This document shows positions 1 to 7,085 of a stretch of DNA of 32,423 bases, in pieces. Source of the stretch: a virus; the IMG/VR virus record IMGVR_UViG_3300031741_000009, positions 1 through 32,423 of that record; one strand, given 5' to 3'. The notes beneath the pieces are model-generated. The model was not told the origin of the DNA. It did no database searches and saw only the letters and a list, made by a program, of their open reading frames with translations. A program made the position numbers and the translations under genes. Position 1 is the stretch's first letter, and each line of letters opens with the position of its first letter.

Positions 1-2
1 TG

Positions 3-149
3 CGAGGCTACAAACCAATAGAGCCAACCGAGAACGAGAAGATTCTGGAAAAAGCCAAGCCCGGACAACCAATAGGACCACCCGATAAAATACCAGAGTA
101 CGCCCCAACCCAGGGACGCGGTAATTTTAAAACAAGTTTGTCGAGCTGA
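3..149 (+). CDS. 3' end of an upstream gene, hypothetical
   Basis: Only the last 48 codons lie in the window, since the frame is already open at its left edge and stops with TGA at 147-149. The visible tail is rich in Pro, Lys and Glu (for example KPGQPIGPPDKIPEY), with no domain I recognise; it looks like a flexible C-terminus. The next gene starts 2 bases after this stop, matching the tight packing of the rest of the window. Of the three + frames it is the only one open across the first 146 bases, and that is the main support. Function unknown. Confidence 0.45.
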   Translation, partial: RGYKPIEPTENEKILEKAKPGQPIGPPDKIPEYAPTQGRGNFKTSLSS

Positions 150-151
150 TC

Positions 152-355
152 ATGATATTCCAGGCATACCGAAAGAGAAAGCTACTCGAACAGATTGCAG
201 CAGAAGATACTGAGGTAGACACACTACAGGCAGTCGTTGATAGCATTGCCCGGGATGTACCAGGAGCATACATTACCCGCATAATCACGCACAGGCGCCG
301 ACTAGCCACACTCAAGACCAGGTTAGAACTAAAATTCAACACTGAAAAGCTGTAA
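152..355 (+). CDS. Small helical protein of unknown function, upstream of terminase
   Basis: 67 residues. The first part (about 6-35) is rich in Arg, Lys, Glu, Ala and Leu and looks like an amphipathic helix or short coiled coil. A second basic helical stretch (RRRLATLKTRLELK) lies near the C-terminus. There is no signal peptide, membrane segment or Cys cluster. ATG 152 follows the previous stop by 2 bases and has no strong ribosome binding site, so translational coupling to the upstream gene is likely. The small terminase gene begins 11 bases later. I do not recognise a family. Confidence 0.6.
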   Translation: MIFQAYRKRKLLEQIAAEDTEVDTLQAVVDSIARDVPGAYITRIITHRRRLATLKTRLELKFNTEKL

Positions 356-366
356 ACCGAACACCC

Positions 367-1080
367 ATGTCAAGAAGAATACAAATAGGTGATCACAAGT
401 ACACCGAGCTATCGATTAGGTTCTATGATAGATATAGGTTCGACCCAGAGCTAAACGCAGCAAGAGCATACAGAGAAGTATTCCCCAATTGCAAAACAAT
501 TGAGTCATCATGGGTAGCCGCATCAAGATTGTTAAGTCTTGTTAAGGGTAGGGCTTATTTCGAGTTCAGGGCCAAGGAAGAGCTGGATACAACCAAGATA
601 AAGCCATCTATCGACCGTGTTCTAGAAGAGCTGAATATCGGCGCATACTTCAACCCTAAACGATTATTTGGTACTGACGACAGGCTCAAGAGCATCCATG
701 AATTACCAGATGATGTTGCCAGGGCGATTACCAGCATTAAGCACACCAAGCGGGTAGAGAATATTCCAGGTAAGGATAAGCCGGTGATTACCTATTATAA
801 CACCGAGATAAAGCTATTGGGAAAGAAAGAGACTTTGGAGCTGATAGGCAAGCACCTGGTTATGTTCACTGAGAAATTCCAGATAGAGAGTGAAGACGCT
901 ATGTATCAACGTGTTAGGGGGGAGATCATCGCAGCGGGCGAGGAAGAGCTTTCTATGGTGATGGCCAACGCCAGGCGGCAACGTGCGATTAGGCTTGACA
1001 CAGGCCCAGAGGACAATAGCCGTGGACCAGAGAAAACTATTGACAAGACTTCCCCTGAGTATATGGGACGGATGATGTGA
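367..1080 (+). CDS. terS: Terminase small subunit
   Basis: 237 residues. Small terminase subunits bind phage DNA at the packaging start and load the large subunit. The N-terminal third (about 15-75) has the helix-turn-helix layout of this family: an ARAYREVFPNC-type segment, then SSWVAASRLLS and an AYFEFRAKEE helix. The middle (about 80-125) carries the characteristic RVLEELNIGAYFNPKRLF, then a D-x-RLKSIHELPDDVARAI stretch and SIKHTKR, close to the usual arrangement in phage small terminases. The C-terminus (about 170-237) is charged and probably contacts the large subunit. Its position two genes before the large subunit supports the call. No clear Shine-Dalgarno precedes ATG 367; it starts 11 bases after the preceding gene. 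Confidence 0.85.
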   Translation: MSRRIQIGDHKYTELSIRFYDRYRFDPELNAARAYREVFPNCKTIESSWVAASRLLSLVKGRAYFEFRAKEELDTTKIKPSIDRVLEELNIGAYFNPKRLFGTDDRLKSIHELPDDVARAITSIKHTKRVENIPGKDKPVITYYNTEIKLLGKKETLELIGKHLVMFTEKFQIESEDAMYQRVRGEIIAAGEEELSMVMANARRQRAIRLDTGPEDNSRGPEKTIDKTSPEYMGRMM

Positions 1081-1092
1081 TTAATGGATTAC

Positions 1093-1104
1093 CCCACCGG
1101 TGGG
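1093..1104. repeat. 12-bp perfect palindrome CCCACCGGTGGG
   Basis: A perfect inverted repeat lies in the 93-base gap between the small terminase stop and the ATG at 1174. It has no loop, so it reads as a DNA dyad (a protein-binding site) rather than an RNA hairpin. The adjacent GGGC...GCCC (1102-1105 and about 1118-1121) could also form a weak stem. The gap has no convincing sigma70-type promoter. Being next to the small terminase gene it could be part of a packaging or regulatory site; this is only a guess. Confidence 0.4.
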
Positions 1105-1173
1105 CGAATAGCATTTTGCCCTTATATAGCCCCATTTAGTTTTTTGCAATGGATACAACAAAAGGAGCAGATT

Positions 1174-1701
1174 ATGAGTAAGACAGAAAAGGTATGGGGT
1201 GTCATGGTCGCATTACTATGTATCGCGGCCATAGTATCATCAATAATCATTGGTCCGCTTGGCGCTGCAATATGTGCAATCATTGCGCTACCTGTTAATC
1301 TTGTCATGATGATATTAGGCTCATTTAGTTATAGAAGAAGCCAGAGCCTATTGAAGTATGTCCGGACACTTAACTCTAATTACTTACACTCACTCATGGC
1401 CTTGGGAGCTCAATCTAAATTATTCAGCGAGGTTAAGAAGAAGCTCAACCTGTCAGACACCAGCCCGTCACTAAATATTGACCTACACCAAGAGAGTGAC
1501 GACTTCATCCCTAAATACAAAGAAAAGGCTTGCGCAGCGCAGAAGATACACAAGCACCTTGAGTCTGACATCTGGGACATCGAGAATCCAACCAGGGCAT
1601 TAACCAAGTTATTGATCAGGCGAGTGAAGACGATACCATGGAGAAATGTATTGAAGCGGGGCAAGCGAATTAAATCATTGCCGATAAAAGAAAGCGCTTA
1701 A
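1174..1701 (+). CDS. Two-helix membrane protein between terminase genes
   Basis: 175 residues starting MSKTEKVWG. An upstream in-frame ATG at 1084 exists, but AAAGGAG at 1161-1167 sits 6 bases before ATG 1174, so this start is preferred. Residues about 8-50 form two closely spaced hydrophobic helices (VMVALLCIAAIVSSIIIG, then GAAICAIIALPVNLVMMILG), predicting a helical hairpin in the inner membrane. The remaining 120 residues are charged, helical and probably cytoplasmic. It lacks the short soluble tail expected of a holin, and no lysis genes are nearby, so I do not call it one. The stop TAA is followed at once by the TTG of the large terminase. Confidence 0.75.
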   Translation: MSKTEKVWGVMVALLCIAAIVSSIIIGPLGAAICAIIALPVNLVMMILGSFSYRRSQSLLKYVRTLNSNYLHSLMALGAQSKLFSEVKKKLNLSDTSPSLNIDLHQESDDFIPKYKEKACAAQKIHKHLESDIWDIENPTRALTKLLIRRVKTIPWRNVLKRGKRIKSLPIKESA

Positions 1702-3369
1702 TTGCCTGAACCATCCCACAGCACCGCACTTGCCACCATAGACGAACAGCTATGGTCATTTGAAGACCGAGTTGATGACATCAATGTGTCTTTCCCGAAG
1801 ATGGCGATGCTCAAGGTTCTGGACCCGCTTAAGTATTATGTGCCTAATGGTCCTGGCGAGGAATACATAAAAACGTTCGCTAGATGTACCGAACAGAACG
1901 AGACTCCAACCATACTTGTGACGTGGCCAAACGGTGCCAGTAAATCCCATTCGACTATTATGCTAGTCATGAATGTGATTTACGGACCCCAAAGCGCATG
2001 GTTTGACTATCCTATATTTCATCATTTCCCATACCCACACACATTCTGGTATATTTCAACGGCAGACGCGCTAAAGGATACTGTTATACCTGGATTCATG
2101 GCCTTGTTGAAGCCAGGCACATTCCATGCACTAAAACACGGCAAGAACCATGTATCTGAAATTATAGTGAATGGACCCAAGGGTAAATTCCAGATCATGT
2201 TCAAGACTTTTGACCAGAATCCAAAGGTTTTTGAGTCTACCTCGTGTGGTTTGATTGTCGGCGATGAGCCTCTTCCAGAATCTATCTACACCGCTTGCCT
2301 ATCCCGTAGGCGCATGGGTTGCATCATGTTATTGCCTATGACCCCGCTAGATTGTGCGCCATACATCGTTGATAAGGTAATGGCTGCAGCACACCGCAAC
2401 GAGGATGGGTTTTTTCACCTTGAATGCGAGATATGGGACGTATGTATGAGGCGAGGCGTTAGAGGACACCTAGCACCCAATATCATCGACAGTATGGTTA
2501 ACGAGATGGACCCTGAAGAGTTTGAAGCCCGCGCTAAGGGTAAGCACATGTACTACAGTGGCTCGATCTACAAGCAACTAAACCGTGAAGAGCACTTTGT
2601 AGAACCATCCGACTACCCAATCCCACCATACGCGACTATCTACCAGGTTGTTGACCCCCATGATGCACGGGAATCAGCTTGTATCTATGCAGCACTATGC
2701 CCCAATGGACGCTGGATAATCTTTGCAGAGACACCAACAGACAACAGTAAAGAGTTTTGGAGAATGGACAGGACTCTGGAAATAGATGATGAAGTCCGGG
2801 CATGGATACAGATTGAGAAAGACCACCACATCAACGACATAGTAGGGTTTGATGGAGAAGTTGTTAGGGTTATGGATAGACACTTTGGCTGGCAGACCAG
2901 GGGGCAGAAGACGTTAGCAGGACTTTATGCAGAAGAAGCACGGCTGCAGGGACGAACAGATTTTAACTACATGGCCAGCTCAGGCGTGACAGGTGGAGAA
3001 ACTGGGGAGATAGCATACGGGCATAAGATGGTCCGGAAAGCATTGAAGCCGAGACAAGACGGGAAACCAGGGCTAGTGATATGGAATACCTGCATTCACA
3101 CATGGCGAGGGATGACACATTATATCATTAGAAAATTAACAGGAGCAGGAGCAGACGAGAAAGCCAAGGGCGAAGGTGTTATAGTTGAGAGGTTTCGCGA
3201 TTATCCTGATGTCGTTCGTTATTTGGTAGTGAGCAGCCTAGAGCCAAACGAGGAACCAATCCCAATATCACGCGAGAAGGCTAGGTTCGATGCAATCAAG
3301 ACCCCCGACAACCAAACTATAGCGGGACCGCGCAAGCTGGATCTCGCTGGAAAGATAGTGATGACATGA
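1702..3369 (+). CDS. terL: Terminase large subunit (packaging ATPase and nuclease)
   Basis: 555 residues. This is the motor that drives DNA into the capsid and cuts the concatemer. The ATPase half has a P-loop at about 75-82 (WPNGASKS) and a Walker B-like GLIVGDEP with D188/E189, then the coupling segment LLPMTPL. The nuclease half has spaced acidic residues fitting an RNase H-type site: D318 (QVVDPHD), D384 (VGFDGE) and D500/D503 (RDYPDVVRYL). The P-loop is unusual, with Ser where Gly normally precedes Lys. The start is the TTG abutting the TAA of the previous gene, without a clear Shine-Dalgarno. The alternative start is ATG 1801 (codon 34), which would still keep the P-loop. The stop overlaps the next ATG as ATGA. 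Confidence 0.88.
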   Translation: MPEPSHSTALATIDEQLWSFEDRVDDINVSFPKMAMLKVLDPLKYYVPNGPGEEYIKTFARCTEQNETPTILVTWPNGASKSHSTIMLVMNVIYGPQSAWFDYPIFHHFPYPHTFWYISTADALKDTVIPGFMALLKPGTFHALKHGKNHVSEIIVNGPKGKFQIMFKTFDQNPKVFESTSCGLIVGDEPLPESIYTACLSRRRMGCIMLLPMTPLDCAPYIVDKVMAAAHRNEDGFFHLECEIWDVCMRRGVRGHLAPNIIDSMVNEMDPEEFEARAKGKHMYYSGSIYKQLNREEHFVEPSDYPIPPYATIYQVVDPHDARESACIYAALCPNGRWIIFAETPTDNSKEFWRMDRTLEIDDEVRAWIQIEKDHHINDIVGFDGEVVRVMDRHFGWQTRGQKTLAGLYAEEARLQGRTDFNYMASSGVTGGETGEIAYGHKMVRKALKPRQDGKPGLVIWNTCIHTWRGMTHYIIRKLTGAGADEKAKGEGVIVERFRDYPDVVRYLVVSSLEPNEEPIPISREKARFDAIKTPDNQTIAGPRKLDLAGKIVMT

Positions 3370-3464
3370 AATGCCTACTATCCTACATCTGGACAATAAT
3401 CAAGACACAAAGCTATTGCCCGTATTGGTTTTGGTGCGAGCTATATGAGGAAGTTAAGTCATGA
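3366..3464 (+). CDS. Very small Cys/Trp-rich ORF linked by ATGA overlaps
   Basis: 32 residues starting MKCLLSYIWTIIK, with three further Trp/Cys-rich positions (YCPYWFWCELYEEV). Its ATG overlaps the terL stop (ATGA, 3366-3369), and its own TGA overlaps the next ATG (ATGA, 3461-3464). That double coupling fills the space between terL and the next gene exactly, which is the main support for it being translated. The N-terminal half is hydrophobic enough for a short membrane-associated helix. Function unknown. It could serve only as a coupling leader that carries ribosomes to the next gene. Confidence 0.55.
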   Translation: MKCLLSYIWTIIKTQSYCPYWFWCELYEEVKS

Positions 3465-3649
3465 TAAACAAGACCAAGCTAGCACGCGAATGTCTTGCAA
3501 AGATTAAAGAGTATGGCTTGAAGGTAGAGATTGATGGCCAGTATTTTAAGATATCACCACCATCTCTATTGCCTATAGAATTAACCATGGATCTCATAGA
3601 GTGCCCTAATGAAGTCATGGACATACTAAAGTCAGAGGTGATGACATGA
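3461..3649 (+). CDS. Small protein resembling a TubC-like docking fold
   Basis: 62 residues. The pattern LAKIKEYGLKVEIDGQYFKISPP, then a helical end in VMDILKSEV, resembles the short TubC N-terminal docking domain (helix, G-hydrophobic, beta hairpin around a DG turn, then helices), which also occurs in small phage proteins. No Cys cluster or membrane segment. It is coupled by ATGA overlaps on both sides, so it is translated with the terL cluster. The family assignment rests on pattern alone and could be wrong. Confidence 0.65.
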   Translation: MINKTKLARECLAKIKEYGLKVEIDGQYFKISPPSLLPIELTMDLIECPNEVMDILKSEVMT

Positions 3650-3882
3650 GTAAACTCGTATTTCATAGCCAGATTTACTACGCATTCTTTAAGTTTTACT
3701 ACCCACTACTAGGGAGATTGCATTATGTAATCCACAGGGTTAGACACCCAAGCCATAATATGAGATGGAAATCTAAGTGGGGAGATATGAGTTGTGAGAC
3801 ATGTAATCTGTGTATCTGGTCAAGATGTTTGGACGGGGATGGAGCATCTGCTAGTTTATGGTTAGAGAGGGAATACAAATGA
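3646..3882 (+). CDS. Small basic protein with C-x2-C-x2-C-x4-C cluster
   Basis: 78 residues. The N-terminal half is aromatic and basic (HSQIYYAFFKFYYPLLGRLHYV). The C-terminal half has a compact Cys cluster, CETCNLCIWSRC, followed by an acidic Gly/Asp turn and SLWLER. Four Cys within 12 residues suggests a metal site (zinc or iron-sulfur), though the ligand spacing does not match a family I can name. The ATG overlaps the previous stop and the TGA overlaps the next ATG at 3879. Confidence 0.65.
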   Translation: MSKLVFHSQIYYAFFKFYYPLLGRLHYVIHRVRHPSHNMRWKSKWGDMSCETCNLCIWSRCLDGDGASASLWLEREYK

Positions 3883-4067
3883 CTAAACCATTGAATTGTG
3901 ATATGGGACAACATCAATTCTACCCAACGGGCTTAAAGTCTAAAGTGTGGACAAGTAGCAATACTGATTCATCATCTACTGTGCCAGAAGGGGTCCCTAC
4001 CCAAGAGGAATGGAAGTGCGCTTTTTGTGGAGAGACTATTTTGGTCTTTGAAGGAGACACGCCATGA
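3879..4067 (+). CDS. Small zinc-ribbon-like protein
   Basis: 62 residues, starting MTKPLNC at ATG 3879. The frame also has an upstream ATG at 3858, but 3879 gives the same ATGA overlap seen at the other junctions in this chain, and a purine-rich GAGAGGGA lies before it. A Cys/His pair near the N-terminus (CDMGQHQF) and CAFCGET at about residues 49-55 could together bind one zinc ion. Between them is a Ser/Thr-rich linker. The small CxxCGE knuckle is common in phage accessory proteins. Function unknown. Confidence 0.65.
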   Translation: MTKPLNCDMGQHQFYPTGLKSKVWTSSNTDSSSTVPEGVPTQEEWKCAFCGETILVFEGDTP

Positions 4068-4351
4068 CAATCCGCAACACCCAGCAGCATGTAGACCAAA
4101 AGAGCTACGGGGAGAGGTTTGATAGGATATTTGGAGATAAGGAGCAAGATATGGGATTAGTAGTAGATGGAGACTTAAAGAGTTTGAAGGAGAGCACACC
4201 ACCTATTGACTTCAGCCGGGATGTGGCATGTTTTCACATTTATGGGTTTGAGGAAGATGAGGATGGAACATACTTAGTCGATGACAAGCATGATTCAAAT
4301 CATTGTGCGGTAAAGTTCACCTACTGCCCACTATGCGGAGAGAAGCTATGA
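4064..4351 (+). CDS. Small acidic protein with C-terminal CPLCGEKL knuckle
   Basis: 95 residues. The N-terminal half is charged (SYGERFDRIFGDKEQ). The C-terminal half has a beta-like stretch (CFHIYGFEEDEDGTYLVDD), then H-x-D-S-N-H-C and a terminal YCPLCGEKL. This terminal knuckle is typical of small phage proteins that end in a zinc ribbon (FCPFCGKKL-type endings). Candidate ligands are one or two His/Cys near residues 77-81 plus the terminal pair. ATG 4064 overlaps the preceding TGA, and the TGA overlaps the next ATG at 4348. Confidence 0.65.
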   Translation: MTIRNTQQHVDQKSYGERFDRIFGDKEQDMGLVVDGDLKSLKESTPPIDFSRDVACFHIYGFEEDEDGTYLVDDKHDSNHCAVKFTYCPLCGEKL

Positions 4352-4566
4352 GCCAAACCAGGATACTATGCGATAAGTGTGGTAAAGGTGCTGCAATGCA
4401 CCATATAAGCTACCCGATGGAGCGGAACAAAGACCAGAATTTATGTTGCAAGTGTCATGTAGAACAAGGAGAATCACCATCTGATTGGCACCCGCTATGT
4501 ATGGAAACCTACCATAAGATGCGAGAAGATGAACAACCTTGTAAAATTAAGTCAATCCCATTATAA
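4348..4566 (+). CDS. Small Cys/His-rich zinc-binding protein
   Basis: 72 residues starting MSQTRILCDKCGKG. A longer frame from ATG 4303 would overlap the previous gene by 49 bases; ATG 4348 gives the ATGA overlap used throughout this cluster and is preferred. Two CxxC knuckles (CDKC near residue 8 and CCKC near residue 36) plus HH and H-x-L-C residues could make a two-knuckle zinc fold. It is the last member of the terL-linked chain; the portal gene follows after 59 bases. Function unknown, nucleic-acid or protein binding possible. Confidence 0.65.
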   Translation: MSQTRILCDKCGKGAAMHHISYPMERNKDQNLCCKCHVEQGESPSDWHPLCMETYHKMREDEQPCKIKSIPL

Positions 4567-4578
4567 TCGAGAGCGTAC

Positions 4579-4593
4579 CATCCCACAGGGGTG
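4579..4593 (+). promoter_or_regulatory. Short hairpin upstream of the portal gene
   Basis: CATCCC (4579-4584) pairs with GGGGTG (4588-4593) around a 3-base ACA loop; one pair is G-U. No T-run follows, so it is not an intrinsic terminator. It lies 33 bases before the portal ATG. The stretch after it contains GGAGCAAACCA, matching the leader just before the ATG at 7675, but here it is not followed by a start codon. It could be a decayed leader. The real portal ribosome site is probably the AAGGAATAAAG just before ATG 4626. Confidence 0.3.
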
Positions 4594-4625
4594 TAACGGA
4601 GCAAACCAGTCAAGGAATAAAGAAG

Positions 4626-6593
4626 ATGCCTAAAGGTAAAGACAAATCATTTGATAACCCTAAACTATGGAAGCTCGTATATAATTGGTACAAATCAGGA
4701 ATCAAGTACCGTGACGGTAGATCACTTCCTGAGATGTGGGACAAGTTCGAGCAGTATTACGACAATGAATACTGGAATGACATCCAGCGACCAGAGTATT
4801 TGACCGCAGCGAGTGACAACCTATTATTTGAAGACATCGAGACCATGCTCCCGGTGATCACATCAAGACCCCCACGTCCAGAGATAACACCCATACCAAA
4901 AGATACCAGCGAGGAAGCAATCAGCGCAGCCAATGAGTATGCCAAGAAGGTTCAGCGCGAACTCATTACGATATGGCACGATACCAGAATGATGGGGAAG
5001 CTCAGGACTGGATTCAGAGAGAACGGTATCAAAGGGACCTATATTCACAGGTCACTATATGACAAAGATAAGCATGAGTGGCAGGAAACAGTCTGTGACA
5101 TGCTTTCTATTATTCCAAACCCAACAGCTTTTGATATGGAAGGATGCTATAAAAGCTGGTTTATCTATGCCCCTGTTATGTCAGTACAAGACATATATAA
5201 AAGATATGGCGTGTGGGTAGAGCCAGAGAGCCAGGATGAAGCAGAGCTTGGCCAGTATGTCGGGATGCTTAAGAAAGGCGTCAGAGGTGTACAGCGGGTT
5301 CTTAATAACTCTTTTGGTAACGACAGTTCCACCAAAGACAAAAGAACAGGCTTTGCAGTGCTTATCGAGTGCTGGATGGCAGACGGTGAAGCAGAGATGG
5401 AAGAGGTCCTGGTAAACGAATACGATGACGATGGATCACGTATCGAAGTAGCCGGGAGTAAACAGTACGAGAGCACAGGTAATGGACAAGAGCAGATAGA
5501 AGTACCCGGCTCAGCAAAATATAAAAAGAAATCAGTACAACGTCGCAAATATCCAAACGGTAAGGTTGTAACGATTGCAAGAGGTGACAAAAATAGAATA
5601 TTAGAGGTTAAAACAAACTCATACGGACCACGCTTTCCATTCATGAGAACCGTGAACTATGAACGTGCTGGAGACTTCTACGGTACATCCGAGGGTAAGA
5701 ACATTGAGGACCAAAACTTGATGCTCAACCAGATCATATCGAACGTGAACGACAATGCGCGCTTTACTGGCAATCCACAGAAAGAGATTGTGCGAAGTGC
5801 CAAGGTTAAGGGTAACAGTGACGAGCCAGGTGCAGTCTATGAGTCAGACACTGGACAGGGTGTACGGAATATCGACCCGCCATCCATGCCTAGCTATATC
5901 CATAACTTTCTAATATGGCTACAGGGAAGCTCAGACCGCAAGACGGGTATCAATGATTCAATGCGCGGAATCAGTCAGTCAGGGGATAGTGGAATCAAGA
6001 CCCAAGCTCTTATCGCACAGGCAACAGGGAGATTACAGCCCAAGACAGCCTCATTCGTTGAGTTTTCACGCCAATGGTACGAGCACAAGGTATATGTGAT
6101 CAAGAACTTTTACCCAGACAACATCATCCAACAGGACAAAGATGAGCAGGGTAAACCAACCTATGAAGAGTTTAACCCATCCGAGGGCCGTGAATTGGAT
6201 CTCAAGGTAGATGTGAGCCAGATAAGTATGCTACCGTTTGATAACTATGCAGAGTTTGAAGAGGCGCAGCTTATTTATTCCATACCGAACCCCAAGACAC
6301 AGTTACCATCTATGTCCCTGGACCAACTGATCGAGACAGCCCCAGCACTAAGGGACAAGCAGCGTATCAAGGCATACAATGCAGACCTGGAAGAGCAGGT
6401 AGAGATACAGCAAGCTATTCAGGAAATCATGGACAACTCAGCAGACCAACAGGAAGCAGAGATAGCCCTTGTCCAATATATGAGTGACAACCCAGAAATG
6501 GCCGAGAAAATAGCCGAGATGGCGGGAATATCATTGCCAGCCGAGGGTGAAGAGCCCGGAGCGCCACCAGAGCCAGAGGGCCAGGCACTTTAA
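4626..6593 (+). CDS. Portal protein
   Basis: 655 residues. The portal dodecamer forms the DNA entry and exit ring at one capsid vertex and docks terminase and tail. Recognisable features are the N-terminal helical WDKFEQYYDNEYW segment, the ETMLPVITSRPPRPEI stretch typical of podovirus-type portals, a Tyr/Phe-rich wing domain, SIIPNPTAFD, and the stem-like PFMRTVNYERAGDFYGTSEGK-type segment near residue 340 followed by the IEDQNLMLNQIISNV helix. The acidic Gln/Glu-rich C-terminus (about 590-655) fits the flexible barrel or tail of portals. Length and position after terminase agree. Its TAA abuts the TTG of the next frame. Confidence 0.9.
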   Translation: MPKGKDKSFDNPKLWKLVYNWYKSGIKYRDGRSLPEMWDKFEQYYDNEYWNDIQRPEYLTAASDNLLFEDIETMLPVITSRPPRPEITPIPKDTSEEAISAANEYAKKVQRELITIWHDTRMMGKLRTGFRENGIKGTYIHRSLYDKDKHEWQETVCDMLSIIPNPTAFDMEGCYKSWFIYAPVMSVQDIYKRYGVWVEPESQDEAELGQYVGMLKKGVRGVQRVLNNSFGNDSSTKDKRTGFAVLIECWMADGEAEMEEVLVNEYDDDGSRIEVAGSKQYESTGNGQEQIEVPGSAKYKKKSVQRRKYPNGKVVTIARGDKNRILEVKTNSYGPRFPFMRTVNYERAGDFYGTSEGKNIEDQNLMLNQIISNVNDNARFTGNPQKEIVRSAKVKGNSDEPGAVYESDTGQGVRNIDPPSMPSYIHNFLIWLQGSSDRKTGINDSMRGISQSGDSGIKTQALIAQATGRLQPKTASFVEFSRQWYEHKVYVIKNFYPDNIIQQDKDEQGKPTYEEFNPSEGRELDLKVDVSQISMLPFDNYAEFEEAQLIYSIPNPKTQLPSMSLDQLIETAPALRDKQRIKAYNADLEEQVEIQQAIQEIMDNSADQQEAEIALVQYMSDNPEMAEKIAEMAGISLPAEGEEPGAPPEPEGQAL

Positions 6594-6860
6594 TTGGAGA
6601 AACGAGGAATCATAGTAGTCGGACACCCAGCCATTGACCATGAATTATTGGCCGTGGCTGCGAGGTCCGTAGGAATGGAGCTTATTGTGCAAGCAGAATC
6701 GATTGACCCAAAGCTGTTTGAAGATGATAACGCGACCATACTTGCAGACATGTTTAATAACCCACAAAGGAATGGATACCATGCCAAAGCTAGACGCAGA
6801 GACGAAGAGAAAGATCAAAGTAAAGGCGAGAGCCGCCGCTATCCGGAAAAAACGCAATAA
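6594..6860 (+). CDS. Small protein of unknown function, TTG start, after portal
   Basis: 88 residues from a TTG directly after the portal stop. The start is RGIIVVGHPAIDHELLAVAARSVGMELIV, which looks like a genuine beta-alpha-beta segment with a Gly-His-Pro turn. The last third (after about residue 63) is highly charged and overlaps the next gene by 80 bases, so that part is constrained by the other frame. No ATG with a good ribosome site exists early in this frame. I do not recognise the family. The main doubt is the non-ATG start; the well-formed hydrophobic N-terminus argues that it is real. Confidence 0.5.
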   Translation: MEKRGIIVVGHPAIDHELLAVAARSVGMELIVQAESIDPKLFEDDNATILADMFNNPQRNGYHAKARRRDEEKDQSKGESRRYPEKTQ

Positions 6861-7074
6861 GCGGAATATCCACACTAGAGTTGACGCAGCTGCGGCATCT
6901 TATGTCGGCAAACCAGATGAGCGTTTCCTAGAAGAAGAGGCGGTGAACGCAAGGAGGCTGAGACATTTTGGGTTCATGAAGGATAGGAACCTTTCCCCCA
7001 TCGAGCGGGTGAAGAGAGATGACGCATTCAAAAAGAAAGTAAAGGCGGCTAGGGCTAAGAGCGGGAATAGATAG
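6781..7074 (+). CDS. Small, very basic helical protein
   Basis: 97 residues starting MPKLDAETKRK. The frame extends upstream to ATG 6685, but AAAGGA at 6766-6771 lies 9 bases before ATG 6781, so this start is preferred. It is extremely rich in Lys, Arg and Ala (KVKARAAAIRKKRNKRN near the N-terminus, KKKVKAARAKSGNR at the end), with a central acidic helix FLEEEAVNARRLRHFGF. It is probably nucleic-acid binding or packaged with DNA. No known family recognised. It overlaps the preceding gene in another frame. Confidence 0.7.
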   Translation: MPKLDAETKRKIKVKARAAAIRKKRNKRNIHTRVDAAAASYVGKPDERFLEEEAVNARRLRHFGFMKDRNLSPIERVKRDDAFKKKVKAARAKSGNR

Positions 7075-7085
7075 ATAGTTAAACT

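Noticed and set aside
1084-1173. Longer start (ATG 1084) for the membrane protein
   Set aside because: The strong AAAGGAG before ATG 1174 and the natural membrane-protein N-terminus favour the shorter form.
1174-1701. Holin
   Set aside because: Two helices are present, but the large soluble C-terminal part and the lack of lysis genes nearby do not support it.
4303-4347. Longer start (ATG 4303) for the last zinc-binding gene of the terL cluster
   Set aside because: It would overlap the previous gene by 49 bases, while ATG 4348 gives the ATGA overlap used by all its neighbours.
5165-5644. 159-codon open frame on the - strand inside the portal gene
   Set aside because: It lies wholly within the well-supported portal gene, has Ser/Leu/Pro-rich composition typical of antisense translation and no ribosome site; a shadow frame.
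6685-6780. Longer start (ATG 6685) for the basic protein
   Set aside because: No ribosome site, and the extension overlaps the folded part of the preceding gene; AAAGGA supports ATG 6781.
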